Shown: positions 27,439 through 36,829, numbered from the stretch's first letter. The stretch is 64,000 nt of DNA from JBFMFR01 sp040752025 (GCA_040752025.1 JBFMFR010000005.1:124001-188000); one strand, 5' to 3'. A program made the numbers and translations. Notes: a model not told the origin generated them from the letters alone.

Positions 27439-27465
27439 TGCGCCGCACCTGGGAAGTGCGGCGCA
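27439..27465 (-). terminator. Hairpin after leuS1, probable intrinsic terminator
   Basis: Perfect 10-bp stem TGCGCCGCAC/GTGCGGCGCA with a 7-nt loop, 9 nt beyond the leuS1 stop. On the minus strand it is followed by ACGTTTATCTCTTT, a broken U-tract, so termination may be partial and read into the membrane gene downstream. Confidence 0.55.
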
Positions 27466-27473
27466 TACGATTG

Positions 27474-30245
27474 TTATACGACGATATTGACCAGTTTGCC
27501 CGGCACCAGGATCACCTTGCGAGGCGTCTGGCCGCCCAGGTGGCGCTGCACTGCTTCGCTTTCCAGGGCCAGGGCCTTGGCCTGTTCCTCGCCGATGTCC
27601 ACCGGCACCGTGATGCGGTCGCGCAATTTGCCGTTGACCTGCACCACCAGGGTGATCTGCTCCTCGGCTGCCGCCTGCTCATCCGCCTCTGGCCAGGGTT
27701 GGTTATGGATCGAATACGGCTTGCCCAGACGCGCCCACAGCTCTTCGGCCACGTGGGGCGTCACCGGCGCCATCATGCGCAGGTAGATGTCCACGGCCTC
27801 GTTCCATTCCGGCGTTCCGCCCGCACCCTGCTCTCGCCCCCGGTACATCTCGTTGAGCAGTTCCATCAGGCCCGAAACGATCGTATTGAACTCGAAGGTC
27901 TCGAAATCGTGCGTTACCCGCTGCAAAGTCTGGTGCAGCTTGCGGCGCAAGCTGCGTAGTGTCTCCGCGCTCGGGTTACCATAGTTCGCCGGTTCGGTGA
28001 CCAGCGCCCACACGCGGCGGATCCAACGCACAGTTCCCTCGATGCCGCTGCTGTTCCAGGGCGCCCCCATCTCCCAGCGCGCGAAGAACATCAAATACGC
28101 CCGCACCGTGTCCGCTCCGTAGCGGTTGACCAGGTCATCCGGCGCGATCACGTTGCCGCGGCTCTTGGACATTTTTTCCGAATCTTCGCCCAGGATGATG
28201 CCCTGGTTGCGCAACTGCGTCATCGGCTCCGGGCCCTTCATGATGCCCATATCCCGCCCGGCTTTGTGGAAGAAGCGCGTATAGATCAGGTGCATAGTAG
28301 CGTGCTCGATGCCGCCTGTATAGGTATCCACCGGCATCCAGTAATCGTATTCCGCCGGGTCGAACGGCCCCTGGTCGTAATCCGGGCTGAGGTAGCGTAG
28401 ATGATACCAGGATGAGCACATGAAAGTGTCCATCGTATCCGTCTCGCGCTCCGCTGGCCCCCCGCACTCCGGGCAGGTGGTGTATCTCCAGGTCGGGTGC
28501 AGCTTGAGCGGGCTTTCGCCGGTTGGTCGCCATTCTACGTCATCGGGCAGCAGCACCGGTAATTGCTCGTCTGGCACCGCCACCGCCCCGTGCTCCGGGC
28601 AGTACACGATCGGGATCGGCGCTCCCCAATAGCGCTGGCGGCTGATCAACCAGTCGCGCAGGCGGTAGTTGATCGTGCCATGTCCCTTTCCCTGCGCTTC
28701 CAGCCACTCAGTCACCTTGCGCTTGGCAACATCCCCAGATGTTCCGCTGAACTCGTTGGAGTTGATCATCTCCCCGTAAGCGTCGTGATACAGTGCATCG
28801 CGGTAGAATTCGCAGCCCCACAGCATTTCCATCACTGTGCGCTTCTCGCTCACGCCGGGTTCCAGCGCCTTGCAGCGCGCCAGGATCGTCTCCTCGCTCT
28901 CCACCGAATCCCAGGCTACCACGCCGTCTTCGAAGATAAAGACCCAGCTAGTACCCACAACTTCGTTCCAAAAGCCGTGCTGCAAGTACTGGTGTGCCAG
29001 TTCGATGTAGGCCGCCACCTTGTCCACCGGGATATTGATATACAGGCCGCCTTGCGCTTCGAAGAACAGCATTCCAGCCGCGGTCAGCGCCTCGGCGAAG
29101 CCGGCCCGCATGCTGCCTTTCGGAGCGAACGATTTGGTCAGCCCATCCGGTCGAGCGATCACCGGCAAGATCGGCAAACCGAACTTGATGGCGAAGGCAA
29201 AGTCGCGCTCATCGTGCGAAGGCACCGCCATGATCGCTCCTGTGCCATAAGACATCAGCACGTAATCTGCGATCCAGATCGGGATGTGCGCCCCGTTCAC
29301 CGGGTTGATGGCGTACCCGCCCGTGAACACACCCGTCTTATCCTTATCGGCAGCCTCGCGCTGGATATCGCTCTGGCGGGCAGCCTGCAGCACGTATTCA
29401 TCCACTTCGGCGCGCTGCTGTGCAGTAGTGATCTCGCTCACCAGGGCATGCTCAGGCGCCAACACCATGAAGGTTGCTCCCCACAGCGTGTCGGGGCGAG
29501 TCGTGAACACCTCCAGAGGGTCACCGCGCTCAGTATGGAAGACCACCGCCGCGCCTTCCGAACGGTTGATCCAGTTAGTCTGCAACGTGCGCACACGCTC
29601 GGGCCAATCCAGGTGCGAGAAGTCCAGCAGTTCTTCGGCATAGTTCGTGGTGCGGAAGAACCACTGCTCCAGGTCTTTCTTGATCACCGGTGTATCGCAG
29701 CGCTCGCAGTGGCGGTCGTCGCCCCACACCTGCTCGCGCGCCAGCGTGGTATTGCAGTTCGGGCACCAATCCACCGCAGACAGCTTTCGATAGGCCAGGC
29801 CATGTTTGAAAAGCTGGCTGAAGAACCATTCCGTCCATTTGTAATACTTGGGATCGGAAGAGACCGCTTCCCGCCGCCAATCGAACATGGCGCCCATGCT
29901 CTTGAGCTGCTGGCGCATGCGCTCGACGTTGGCGTAAGTCCACTGCTTGGGATGGATGCCGCGCTTGATGGCAGCGTTCTCCGCCGGCAAGCCGAAGGCA
30001 TCGAAGCCCATCGGGAACAGCACGTTGTAGCCGCGCATGCGCATATAGCGGGCGCGCGCATCCGAGGGCGTCATGGCATACCAGTGCCCGATGTGCAAAT
30101 CGCCGGACGGATAAGGCAGCATCGTCAGTGCGTAGTGCTTGGGCCGCGACGCGTCGATATCCGACTGGTACAATCCATCGGCCTCCCAACGCGCCTGCCA
30201 CTTGGGCTCGATCTGTGCGGGGTTGTATTGCGGTGTCTCTGTCAT
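27474..30245 (-). CDS. leuS: Leucyl-tRNA synthetase 1 (long form with insertion)
   Basis: A 923-residue class I synthetase charging tRNA-Leu. HIGH is at 51-54 and KMSKS at 691-695. The CP1 editing domain has the Thr-rich TTRPDT (248-253) and GTGAIMAVPSHDERDF (334-349) with the universal Asp, so editing looks intact. Between DERDF and NYRLRDW there are 176 residues, against 71 in the second LeuRS of this window: an insertion of ~105 residues (roughly 378-488) containing NEVVGTSWVFIFEDGVVAW and ILARCKALEPGVSEKRTVME. AAGGAG precedes the ATG; no T-box is seen upstream. It lies in a run of minus-strand genes headed by leuS2. Confidence 0.93.
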   Translation of the reverse strand: MTETPQYNPAQIEPKWQARWEADGLYQSDIDASRPKHYALTMLPYPSGDLHIGHWYAMTPSDARARYMRMRGYNVLFPMGFDAFGLPAENAAIKRGIHPKQWTYANVERMRQQLKSMGAMFDWRREAVSSDPKYYKWTEWFFSQLFKHGLAYRKLSAVDWCPNCNTTLAREQVWGDDRHCERCDTPVIKKDLEQWFFRTTNYAEELLDFSHLDWPERVRTLQTNWINRSEGAAVVFHTERGDPLEVFTTRPDTLWGATFMVLAPEHALVSEITTAQQRAEVDEYVLQAARQSDIQREAADKDKTGVFTGGYAINPVNGAHIPIWIADYVLMSYGTGAIMAVPSHDERDFAFAIKFGLPILPVIARPDGLTKSFAPKGSMRAGFAEALTAAGMLFFEAQGGLYINIPVDKVAAYIELAHQYLQHGFWNEVVGTSWVFIFEDGVVAWDSVESEETILARCKALEPGVSEKRTVMEMLWGCEFYRDALYHDAYGEMINSNEFSGTSGDVAKRKVTEWLEAQGKGHGTINYRLRDWLISRQRYWGAPIPIVYCPEHGAVAVPDEQLPVLLPDDVEWRPTGESPLKLHPTWRYTTCPECGGPAERETDTMDTFMCSSWYHLRYLSPDYDQGPFDPAEYDYWMPVDTYTGGIEHATMHLIYTRFFHKAGRDMGIMKGPEPMTQLRNQGIILGEDSEKMSKSRGNVIAPDDLVNRYGADTVRAYLMFFARWEMGAPWNSSGIEGTVRWIRRVWALVTEPANYGNPSAETLRSLRRKLHQTLQRVTHDFETFEFNTIVSGLMELLNEMYRGREQGAGGTPEWNEAVDIYLRMMAPVTPHVAEELWARLGKPYSIHNQPWPEADEQAAAEEQITLVVQVNGKLRDRITVPVDIGEEQAKALALESEAVQRHLGGQTPRKVILVPGKLVNIVV

Positions 30246-30291
30246 GGTTTCTCCTTAGTTAGCGCCCGGCATGCCGGTGCACGTAATGCGC

Positions 30292-31071
30292 TTATTTCCG
30301 TGCGATTATAATCATTCTTCTCGATTCCGTGGAAATTGGGTTGCCTTCCCAATCGCTGCAAAATTGCTGGATTTGCAAACCGCTCGTTTCGAGCAAGGCC
30401 TTGATCTCGCTCGGATTATACATCCGTACGGAATAGGGCTTATCCTTGCGCACGCCATTCCGGATCACAATGCGCCGGTTGTGCAGGCGGCCCGTCAGGC
30501 TGTCGAAAGTGATGCGGTCGATCATCAGGTTGCCTTCTTTTTCGGTCACGTGCTCAGGCAAGAAATCCTTCAAGAACATGTCCCGGTTGTGGATATCCAT
30601 CACAAACAGGCCGCCAGGCTTGAGCGCCCGCGCCACTTTGCTGAGCACCAGGGCGTTTTCCTCATCCGAAAAATAGCCGAAGGCCGTGAACATCAGCAGC
30701 ACCCGGTCGAACTCCTGCTCGAAGTCGATCTGGCGCATATCGCCCTGGCGGTAGTCCACCGTTACGCCGCGCGCCTGGGCATCCTGGCGCGCCAGTTGCA
30801 GAAAGCCTTCCATCAGATCGACACCGACCACCTGGTGGCCCATCGCCGCCAGGCGGTTGGCGTGCCGCCCGAAGCCGCACGCCAGGTCGAGGATCCTCAG
30901 CGGAACAGGAAGTTCCGGGGGAGCATGCAAATCCAGTGCATCCACCAGGAAGGCCAACTGGCGCTCGGTGGATGCCTCCTTCAGCATATCACTGTAGAAG
31001 TACATGTAATCCTCGACTTCGAAAGTCGCCTCGGCATCGAACGCTGCATCTTCCAGCTTGTGATCACTCAT
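30292..31071 (-). CDS. Class I SAM-dependent methyltransferase
   Basis: A 259-residue methyltransferase with motif I LDLACGFGRHANRLA (~60-75), the acidic motif II VVGVDLMEGF, QGDMRQIDF (motif III) and a GGLFVMDIHN segment. The ATG at 31071 follows AAGGA and lies 4 nt after the upstream stop, so a much longer frame reading back into that gene is rejected. Substrate is unknown; the type is common for small-molecule methylation. Confidence 0.82.
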   Translation of the reverse strand: MSDHKLEDAAFDAEATFEVEDYMYFYSDMLKEASTERQLAFLVDALDLHAPPELPVPLRILDLACGFGRHANRLAAMGHQVVGVDLMEGFLQLARQDAQARGVTVDYRQGDMRQIDFEQEFDRVLLMFTAFGYFSDEENALVLSKVARALKPGGLFVMDIHNRDMFLKDFLPEHVTEKEGNLMIDRITFDSLTGRLHNRRIVIRNGVRKDKPYSVRMYNPSEIKALLETSGLQIQQFCSDWEGNPISTESRRMIIIARK

Positions 31072-31075
31072 CGCG

Positions 31076-31879
31076 TCATTCCTTACTGCCTGCTTCAAGT
31101 GGCCTGTGCGCCGCATCCAGGGCAGCCTCGACGATCTCCAGGGCCACCTCCACGCGCCCGGCCCAGCGCTGCGCGTCGGTATCGATGGCTTGCGCCGCGG
31201 CGCGCTGCTCTTCGGGGCTGGCGGCCCGCTCGCGGTAGCGGTCGGCGCTCTCCCAATCCAGGCCATCCAGTTCTACGTAATCCAGGCGGAACCCGGCCCG
31301 CTGCAAAAGCACCGTCCACTCGGCGTCTGTGCCCAGAGCCCGCACCGGTTGGGTGTTCGCCAGCAGGAATTCCACCGCCCGGCGGCTAAAGCCCTTGCTC
31401 CCGGCGCTGACATCGCCAATAAATGTCCACCCCACCAGGTAGGACGCCACCCGGTTGCTGATCGCTTCAGTGCGCACCAGGGATTGCGGGTGTGTAGCAT
31501 AGGCTGCCGGGCTGCGCCCCATCAACAGGTAGTCGCTGTTCTGGATCGCCTGCACCATCCGGCTCCACTCCTCTGGATACACTTCCACCCAACGCAGTAA
31601 CCGGTCCATGTCAGCGTAGTGGATATGTGTGGCCGGCCAGCGCAAGGCCAGTTCCAGAGCTTTATACCGCCCGCGGTCCCACACCTGGTCCTGTATCACA
31701 TACAGGTTGGGCCGCCCGGACAGTCTGCCATTCAGAAAGAGCTGCACTACTTCTGCATCTGCCACTGGCGGGAATGAAATCGCAATCCCGCTGTAGGCCT
31801 GCTCAAGCTGTGGCAGCAGCCTCTCGAAGCGTCCCAGCTCGCCGCGCGGGTTCCAGGTAGTCGCCAACGCCACACTCAT
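31076..31879 (-). CDS. Putative glycosyltransferase-like protein (GT-A type)
   Basis: A 267-residue soluble protein beginning MSVALATTWNPRGELGRFERLLPQL, like family-2-type glycosyltransferases. HYADMDRLLRW supplies a DxD-like Asp-Met-Asp that could bind a metal-nucleotide sugar, and ALGTDAEWTVLLQRAG resembles the acceptor-side region. The remaining C-terminus is a helical tail. Assignment is by overall pattern only. GAGGTG precedes the ATG. Confidence 0.5.
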   Translation of the reverse strand: MSVALATTWNPRGELGRFERLLPQLEQAYSGIAISFPPVADAEVVQLFLNGRLSGRPNLYVIQDQVWDRGRYKALELALRWPATHIHYADMDRLLRWVEVYPEEWSRMVQAIQNSDYLLMGRSPAAYATHPQSLVRTEAISNRVASYLVGWTFIGDVSAGSKGFSRRAVEFLLANTQPVRALGTDAEWTVLLQRAGFRLDYVELDGLDWESADRYRERAASPEEQRAAAQAIDTDAQRWAGRVEVALEIVEAALDAAHRPLEAGSKE

Positions 31880-31888
31880 CCGCGCACC

Positions 31889-32275
31889 TCAACCGATAAA
31901 CAGGCGCATGGCAAAGGTGTGGCCCGTGTGCAACTCCAGCAGGCCGTTCCACATCCCATGCACATCCTTCTGCCCCAGGCTGGTATGCGCCGGGCAGTCA
32001 CAGGCCGGGTTGTGGCGGTCCGGGCAGGATTCGATCGCCTGTTGAACCGACTCGACCGCATCCGGGCTGACCCAGTAGCCAACGTGCTGCCACGACTCCG
32101 ACTCGGGCGTGCTGCCGCGCCCCTCCTGGTAGACCGCCAGGCCACGGAAAGAACAGGCCTCGCAGGCCACAACTTGCAGTGCAATCTCCTGCGAACTGCG
32201 ATCCCGCGGCAGTTCGATCGCCGTCACGATATCCAGCGTGTCTCTGGTTTTGCACTGGGGACAACGAAAAGGCAT
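31889..32275 (-). CDS. Small zinc-binding hypothetical protein
   Basis: A 128-residue protein starting MPFRCPQCKTRDTLDIVTA with a second pair CEACSF at ~36-41 forming a zinc ribbon, and a later CPDRHNPACDCPAH cluster that may hold a second metal. It lies 31 nt downstream of leuS2 and is probably cotranscribed. No function is recognised. Confidence 0.6.
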   Translation of the reverse strand: MPFRCPQCKTRDTLDIVTAIELPRDRSSQEIALQVVACEACSFRGLAVYQEGRGSTPESESWQHVGYWVSPDAVESVQQAIESCPDRHNPACDCPAHTSLGQKDVHGMWNGLLELHTGHTFAMRLFIG

Positions 32276-32306
32276 ACCTTCACCTCACTCAAGCCATCTC
32301 TACCGC

Positions 32307-34790
32307 TCACGAATGGGCAGTTACGATACTCAATGCTTTGCCCGGAGCGTAGATCACCTTCACCACGCGCCGGCCATCCAGACTGGTCTGCACCTTCGGG
32401 TGCGCCAGGGCCAGGGCCTGGACCTCTTCCTGAGCCGCATCCCGCCCTACTTCGATCACCGCCCGCAGGCGCCCATCGATCTGGACAGGGATGCCCACGA
32501 TCTCGTCGCGCCCCAGTTCGGCGCTCCAGGCCGGCCAGGCTTGCTGGTGCACACTACCGCTGTGCCCGGTCAACTGCCACAGTTCATCAGTGATGTGCGG
32601 CGCAGCCGGGGCTAATAATACCATCAAGGTCTCCAGCGCCTGGTGGAAAGTTGCCGTTTTCCAGCCATCATTGCGCTGGCGCTCCGTCAGGGCATTGACG
32701 AACTCCATTAGAGCCGAGACCATCGTATTGAAGCGAAAGCCTTCGATGCGCTCGCCCACATGGCGGATGGTCTTGTGCACCAGGCGCAGCAACTCGGGAT
32801 CCTCGCCCTCGGCCATCTGGCTGGCATCGTACAGCTCGCCATACAGCGTCCACACTCGCTTGAGGAAGCGCCAGGCTCCATTGATGCCCTCCGCGCTCCA
32901 GGCGATATCCTGTTCGAAGGGCGCCATGAACATTTCATACACCCGCAGGGCATCTGCCCCGTAGGTTTCCACCATACTGTCCGGCGTCACCACGTTGCCT
33001 CGGGATTTCGACATACGCAGGCCATCCGCCCCCAGCAACTGGCCCTGGTTGAGCAGCCTGGCGAAGGGCTCGCGGAAAGGCAGCAGCCCGGCATCCGCTA
33101 TCACCTTGGTCCAGAAGCGCGAGTACAGCAGGTGCAGCACGGCGTGTTCAGCCCCGCCTACGTACAGATCCACCGGCATCCAGTAGCGCATCGCCTGCGG
33201 CTCGAAAGGGCCACTGTGGTAATGCGGGCTGGTGAAGCGCAGGAAATACCACGAAGAACAGGCGAAGCCGCCCATTGTGTCGGTCTCGCGCTGCGCCGGG
33301 CCGCCGCACTGCGGGCAGGTGGTGTTCACGAACTCTGGCAGGCGCGCCAGCGGTGAGCGCCCGCTGCCATCCGGTTGAAAATTGTCCATCTTCGGCAGCA
33401 GCACGGGCAACTGTTCTTCCGGCACCGCCACCTCGCCGCAATCCGGGCAGTGTACGATCGGAATCGGCGTGCCCCAGTAACGCTGCCGGCTGATCAGCCA
33501 GTCGCGCATACGGTAGTTGACCTGCGGCCCGCCCGCCTGCCTGGCTTGCAGGTCAGCGCAGACACGCCGTATGCCTTCCCGGTTGTCCAGGCCATCGTAG
33601 CTGCCCGAGTTGACCATCCAGCCATCGCCAGTATAGGCCTCCGTCCAGCTTTGTCCATCCGGTAATCCTTCCCCGGGCGAGTTCGGGGAGATCACCGCCC
33701 GGATGGGAAAACCGTACTTGCGAGCGAATTCGAAATCGCGCTCATCGTGGGCCGGTACACCCATCACTGCCCCGCTGCCGTAGCCAGGCAGTACATAATC
33801 GGCGATCCAGGCCGGGATGCGCTCGCCATTCAGCGGGTTGATCACATACCCGCCGGTGAAGACGCCCGTCTTCTCGCGCTTCTCCAGCATGCGCTCCACT
33901 TCGCTCTGGCGGGCGGCCTGCTCCACGTAAGCCTGCACTTCGGCGCGCCGCTCCGGCGTGGTCAGCTTTTCTACCAGGGGATGCTCGGGGGCCAGCACGA
34001 AGAAAGTCACCCCGAAGACCGTGTCCGGGCGGGTGGTGAACACCGGCAGCGGATCGCCCTCCTGGCTGTGGAAGACGATCTCGCAGCCCTCGGAGCGCCC
34101 GATCCAGTTGCGCTGCATGGCCTTGATCGGCTCCGGCCAATCCACCGTCTCCAACCCTGAGATCAACTCGTCAGCGTAAGCCGTGATCTTGAAATACCAG
34201 GCCGGGATCTCTCTGCGAGTGATGCCGCTGTGGCCGCGCCAGCACACCCCACCCGCCACTTCGTGGCTGGACATCGTTGTCTGGCACACCGGGCACCACC
34301 ACTGCCAGTTACTATCCCGGTAGGCCAGGCCGCGCCGGTATAGCAGCAAGAAGAAATATTGCGTCCAGCGATAGTACTCCGGGCGGGAAGAATCGATCTC
34401 GCGCGACCAGTCGTAGCTGCTGCCGATGATCGTCATCTGGCGGCGGTAGTTGGCCGTATTCTGGTCCGTCGTCTGCCGCGGGTGCACACCATGCGCCACG
34501 GCGTGTTGCTCGGCCGGCTCGCCGAAAGCGTCCCAGCCCATGGGATGCAGCACGTTATAGCCGTTCATGCGCTTGAAGCGCGACAGCACGTCAGTGGGCA
34601 CGTAGTTGCGGCAGTGTCCCACGTGCAGCCCCTCCCCGGAGGGATAGGGGAAGAAATCCAGGCAGTAGAACTTGGGTTTATCCCCCTGCTCGCTGGCAAG
34701 GTAAAGCCCCTCACGCTCCCAAAGTTGCTGCCACTTGGGTTCGATTTCCTGTGGAATATATTCCGGCCAGGCTTGCGTGCGGGGTTCCAT
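32307..34790 (-). CDS. leuS: Leucyl-tRNA synthetase 2 (T-box controlled)
   Basis: An 827-residue leucyl-tRNA synthetase. The signature motifs are HVGH (56-59) in place of HIGH and RMSKS (592-596) in place of KMSKS; the editing motifs TTRPDT (252-257) and GSGAVMGVPAHDERDF (338-353) are kept. Two CxxC pairs (CPDCG, CPQCG) suggest a zinc site near the CP regions. The ATG at 34790 follows AGGAGG; a longer frame would run into the T-box terminator. Expression is expected to rise when tRNA-Leu is uncharged. It is only distantly similar to leuS1, so the pair is not a recent duplication. Confidence 0.93.
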   Translation of the reverse strand: MEPRTQAWPEYIPQEIEPKWQQLWEREGLYLASEQGDKPKFYCLDFFPYPSGEGLHVGHCRNYVPTDVLSRFKRMNGYNVLHPMGWDAFGEPAEQHAVAHGVHPRQTTDQNTANYRRQMTIIGSSYDWSREIDSSRPEYYRWTQYFFLLLYRRGLAYRDSNWQWWCPVCQTTMSSHEVAGGVCWRGHSGITRREIPAWYFKITAYADELISGLETVDWPEPIKAMQRNWIGRSEGCEIVFHSQEGDPLPVFTTRPDTVFGVTFFVLAPEHPLVEKLTTPERRAEVQAYVEQAARQSEVERMLEKREKTGVFTGGYVINPLNGERIPAWIADYVLPGYGSGAVMGVPAHDERDFEFARKYGFPIRAVISPNSPGEGLPDGQSWTEAYTGDGWMVNSGSYDGLDNREGIRRVCADLQARQAGGPQVNYRMRDWLISRQRYWGTPIPIVHCPDCGEVAVPEEQLPVLLPKMDNFQPDGSGRSPLARLPEFVNTTCPQCGGPAQRETDTMGGFACSSWYFLRFTSPHYHSGPFEPQAMRYWMPVDLYVGGAEHAVLHLLYSRFWTKVIADAGLLPFREPFARLLNQGQLLGADGLRMSKSRGNVVTPDSMVETYGADALRVYEMFMAPFEQDIAWSAEGINGAWRFLKRVWTLYGELYDASQMAEGEDPELLRLVHKTIRHVGERIEGFRFNTMVSALMEFVNALTERQRNDGWKTATFHQALETLMVLLAPAAPHITDELWQLTGHSGSVHQQAWPAWSAELGRDEIVGIPVQIDGRLRAVIEVGRDAAQEEVQALALAHPKVQTSLDGRRVVKVIYAPGKALSIVTAHS

Positions 34791-34805
34791 TTTGTGCCTC
34801 CTCAA

Positions 34806-34845
34806 GATTAAAATTAAAATCCCTTCGCCCGACAGGGACGAAGGG
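34806..34845 (-). terminator. T-box terminator
   Basis: Stem CCCTTCG-CCC/GGG-CGAAGGG followed by ATTTTAATTTTAATC on the minus strand, 16 nt before leuS2. It competes with the antiterminator formed by the T-box sequence. Confidence 0.85.
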
Positions 34846-35084
34846 TTGCTCCGCGGTACCACCCTGCTTGCCCAAACCAGCGCCCGTGGGCGCGGTCAAG
34901 GCCGCTCTGGTTCGCGCTAACGGGCGAAACCCGCCTCCAGCTAAAGCGCCATGCGGCGCCTTCACCGGAGAGGTCCGTCCCCTGGGGGACAACAGGCGAG
35001 TTCGGCCCCTGTGCTCTGCGGGCACCTCGTCGGGCTCACACCTCGCTCTCCCGGCTCGCTGGCAGATGGCCTATTACTCCTGTT
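34821..35084 (-). ncRNA. T-box riboswitch (leucine specifier CUC)
   Basis: The minus strand carries the canonical T-box AGGGTGGTACCGCG within 34851-34865, followed by a terminator hairpin (34821-34845). Stem I is closed by AACAGG (35079-35084) with CCTGTT, and the specifier loop shows GAACTC, giving codon CUC (complement at 34998-35000), a Leu codon. The leader therefore senses uncharged tRNA-Leu and permits read-through into leuS2. The AGTA/GA loop-E-like side (AGTAATA) is also seen. Confidence 0.92.
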
Positions 35085-35154
35085 ACGACTTTTCAAGCAT
35101 TCAGCGACCAGCTATCAGCCAATCCATTGCCTGAAAGCTGATCGCCGTGTTGTG

Positions 35155-35228
35155 TGGACCCAGTGGGATTCGAACCCACGACCTTCTCAATGCCATTGAG
35201 ACGCGCTCCCAAACTGCGCTATGGGCCC
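35155..35228 (-). tRNA. tRNA-Ala (anticodon GGC)
   Basis: A full cloverleaf: acceptor GGGCCCA/TGGGTCC with the G3:U70 wobble pair that is the alanine identity element, anticodon loop ATGGCAT (anticodon GGC, decodes GCC/GCU) and T-arm GGTTCGAATCCC. The discriminator A is at 35155 and CCA is not encoded. It lies between the end of araA and the T-box. Confidence 0.96.
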
Positions 35229-35324
35229 CAGAAGTGACGGTTATTTTACACGTAAAGCCTGTATCCGTCAACCAGTAGAGTTGATGGATTTCAAATCTAG
35301 AAAGGAGTTCGCTTTATATACGGG

Positions 35325-36800
35325 TTATCTCAACTTCCAAAGCAGGTCGTTTACGCGCAGTTCCTTTTCCAATTCCTCGGTAGTTGTATTCTCCGTAAGA
35401 TGAACGAACTCGATATCCATCATGTTTGCCCAATCCTTGAGCATTTCCGCTGTGGCAGCATAAGTTAACACCGTATGATGAGCGCCGCCTGCTGTGATCC
35501 ATTGGCGGATGCCTTCACGCAGGTTGGGCAAAACCCTCCACATGACTCGTGCAACGGGCAGGTTCGGCATTTTCAAAAACGTCTTGACGCACTCGACATC
35601 CTGAACGATGAGGCGCAGTCGCCCACCCATGTCGATCATGGAAACTGCAACTGCCTTACCCGCGTGCCCCTCGAACACGAGACGAGCCGGGGCCTCTTTG
35701 CCACCGATTCCAAGCGGGTGCACCTCGATACGCGGTTTTCCCGCCGCGATCGACGGGCAGATTTCGAGCATGTGTGCCCCAAGCGAGTATTCATTTCCCT
35801 TCTCGTAGTGGTAGGTGTAATCCTCCATGAACGTACTGCCGCCTTTGAGCCCCTGCGTCATCGTTTTGATGATATGCACCATGGCGGCGGTCTTCCAATC
35901 GCCCTCTGCACCGTAGCCATAACCCTTTGACATCAGGTGCTGCGAGGCGATGCCGGGGAGTTCCTCCATGCCCCACAAGTCCTGGAATGTATTGGTATAT
36001 GCTTTCGCATGTTCCCTTTGGAGGATGCGCTCCATCGCGATTTCCTCTTTCGCTTGATAATGGAGGGCGTGAAGGTTACCGGTAGCAAGCTCATATTCTG
36101 CCTGGTACTCTTGGACTTTGGCTTTCGCCTCTTCATCCGTAACTTTACTGATCTCGTTTGCAAGCTCGCCCACGGGCCATGTGTTGACCTGCCAGCCCAA
36201 GTTTATCTGTGCTTCGACTTTATCGCCTTCGGTGACCGCCACCTCGCGCATGTTATCACCGAAGCGCACGATGGACAGATTTTGGCTGACTTTATAACCA
36301 AACGCGGCTCGCATCCATTCGCCTAGCTCTTTGAAGACACTCTCGTCCTTCCAGTGACCGACAACCACTTTCCTGTGCAGGCGCATCCTGGTCCCAATGA
36401 ACCCATGCTCACGATCACCGTGAGCTGCCTGATTGAGGTTCATGAAATCCATGTCGATTTCCTCGTCAGGAATTTCGAGGTGATACTGTGTGGCGAAATG
36501 ACAGTAGGGTTTTTGTAAATGGGCTAGCCCATTGATCCACATTTTAGATGGAGAGAAGGTATGGCACCACGCGACAATGCCAACACATTTGTCATCGTAA
36601 TTCGCCTCCTTGACAATTGCGCTGACCTCCTCATTCGACTTGATGGTTCCCTTATAGACAAACCTGCAAGGAATGTTTTCGTTCGCATCGAAATATGCCG
36701 CCATTTCTTGTCCGCGTTCTGCCACAATATCCAGAACCTTTGGGCCGTACAACAATTGCGAGCCTACCACGAACCAGACTTCCTGCTCTTTTATATTCAC
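35325..36800 (-). CDS. araA: L-arabinose isomerase
   Basis: A 491-residue isomerase that converts L-arabinose to L-ribulose. The metal-binding residues are seen in order in YGAEGDW (Glu), FMEDYTYH (Glu), SLGAHMLE (His) and GAHHTVL (His), as in the AraA family, whose length is ~500. It starts with GTG after GGAG. It is the last gene of the arabinose operon, 29 nt after araB. G+C is lower than in the flanking genome. Confidence 0.96.
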   Translation of the reverse strand: MNIKEQEVWFVVGSQLLYGPKVLDIVAERGQEMAAYFDANENIPCRFVYKGTIKSNEEVSAIVKEANYDDKCVGIVAWCHTFSPSKMWINGLAHLQKPYCHFATQYHLEIPDEEIDMDFMNLNQAAHGDREHGFIGTRMRLHRKVVVGHWKDESVFKELGEWMRAAFGYKVSQNLSIVRFGDNMREVAVTEGDKVEAQINLGWQVNTWPVGELANEISKVTDEEAKAKVQEYQAEYELATGNLHALHYQAKEEIAMERILQREHAKAYTNTFQDLWGMEELPGIASQHLMSKGYGYGAEGDWKTAAMVHIIKTMTQGLKGGSTFMEDYTYHYEKGNEYSLGAHMLEICPSIAAGKPRIEVHPLGIGGKEAPARLVFEGHAGKAVAVSMIDMGGRLRLIVQDVECVKTFLKMPNLPVARVMWRVLPNLREGIRQWITAGGAHHTVLTYAATAEMLKDWANMMDIEFVHLTENTTTEELEKELRVNDLLWKLR

Positions 36801-36829
36801 AGTTTACACTCCGTTTAGATATATTTCTA

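Noticed and set aside
30246..30291. Second T-box expected before leuS1
   Set aside because: The 46-nt gap has no T-box sequence, specifier stem or terminator.
28563..30311. 582-residue open frame on the + strand
   Set aside because: Antisense to leuS1; composition is atypical and no domain is visible.
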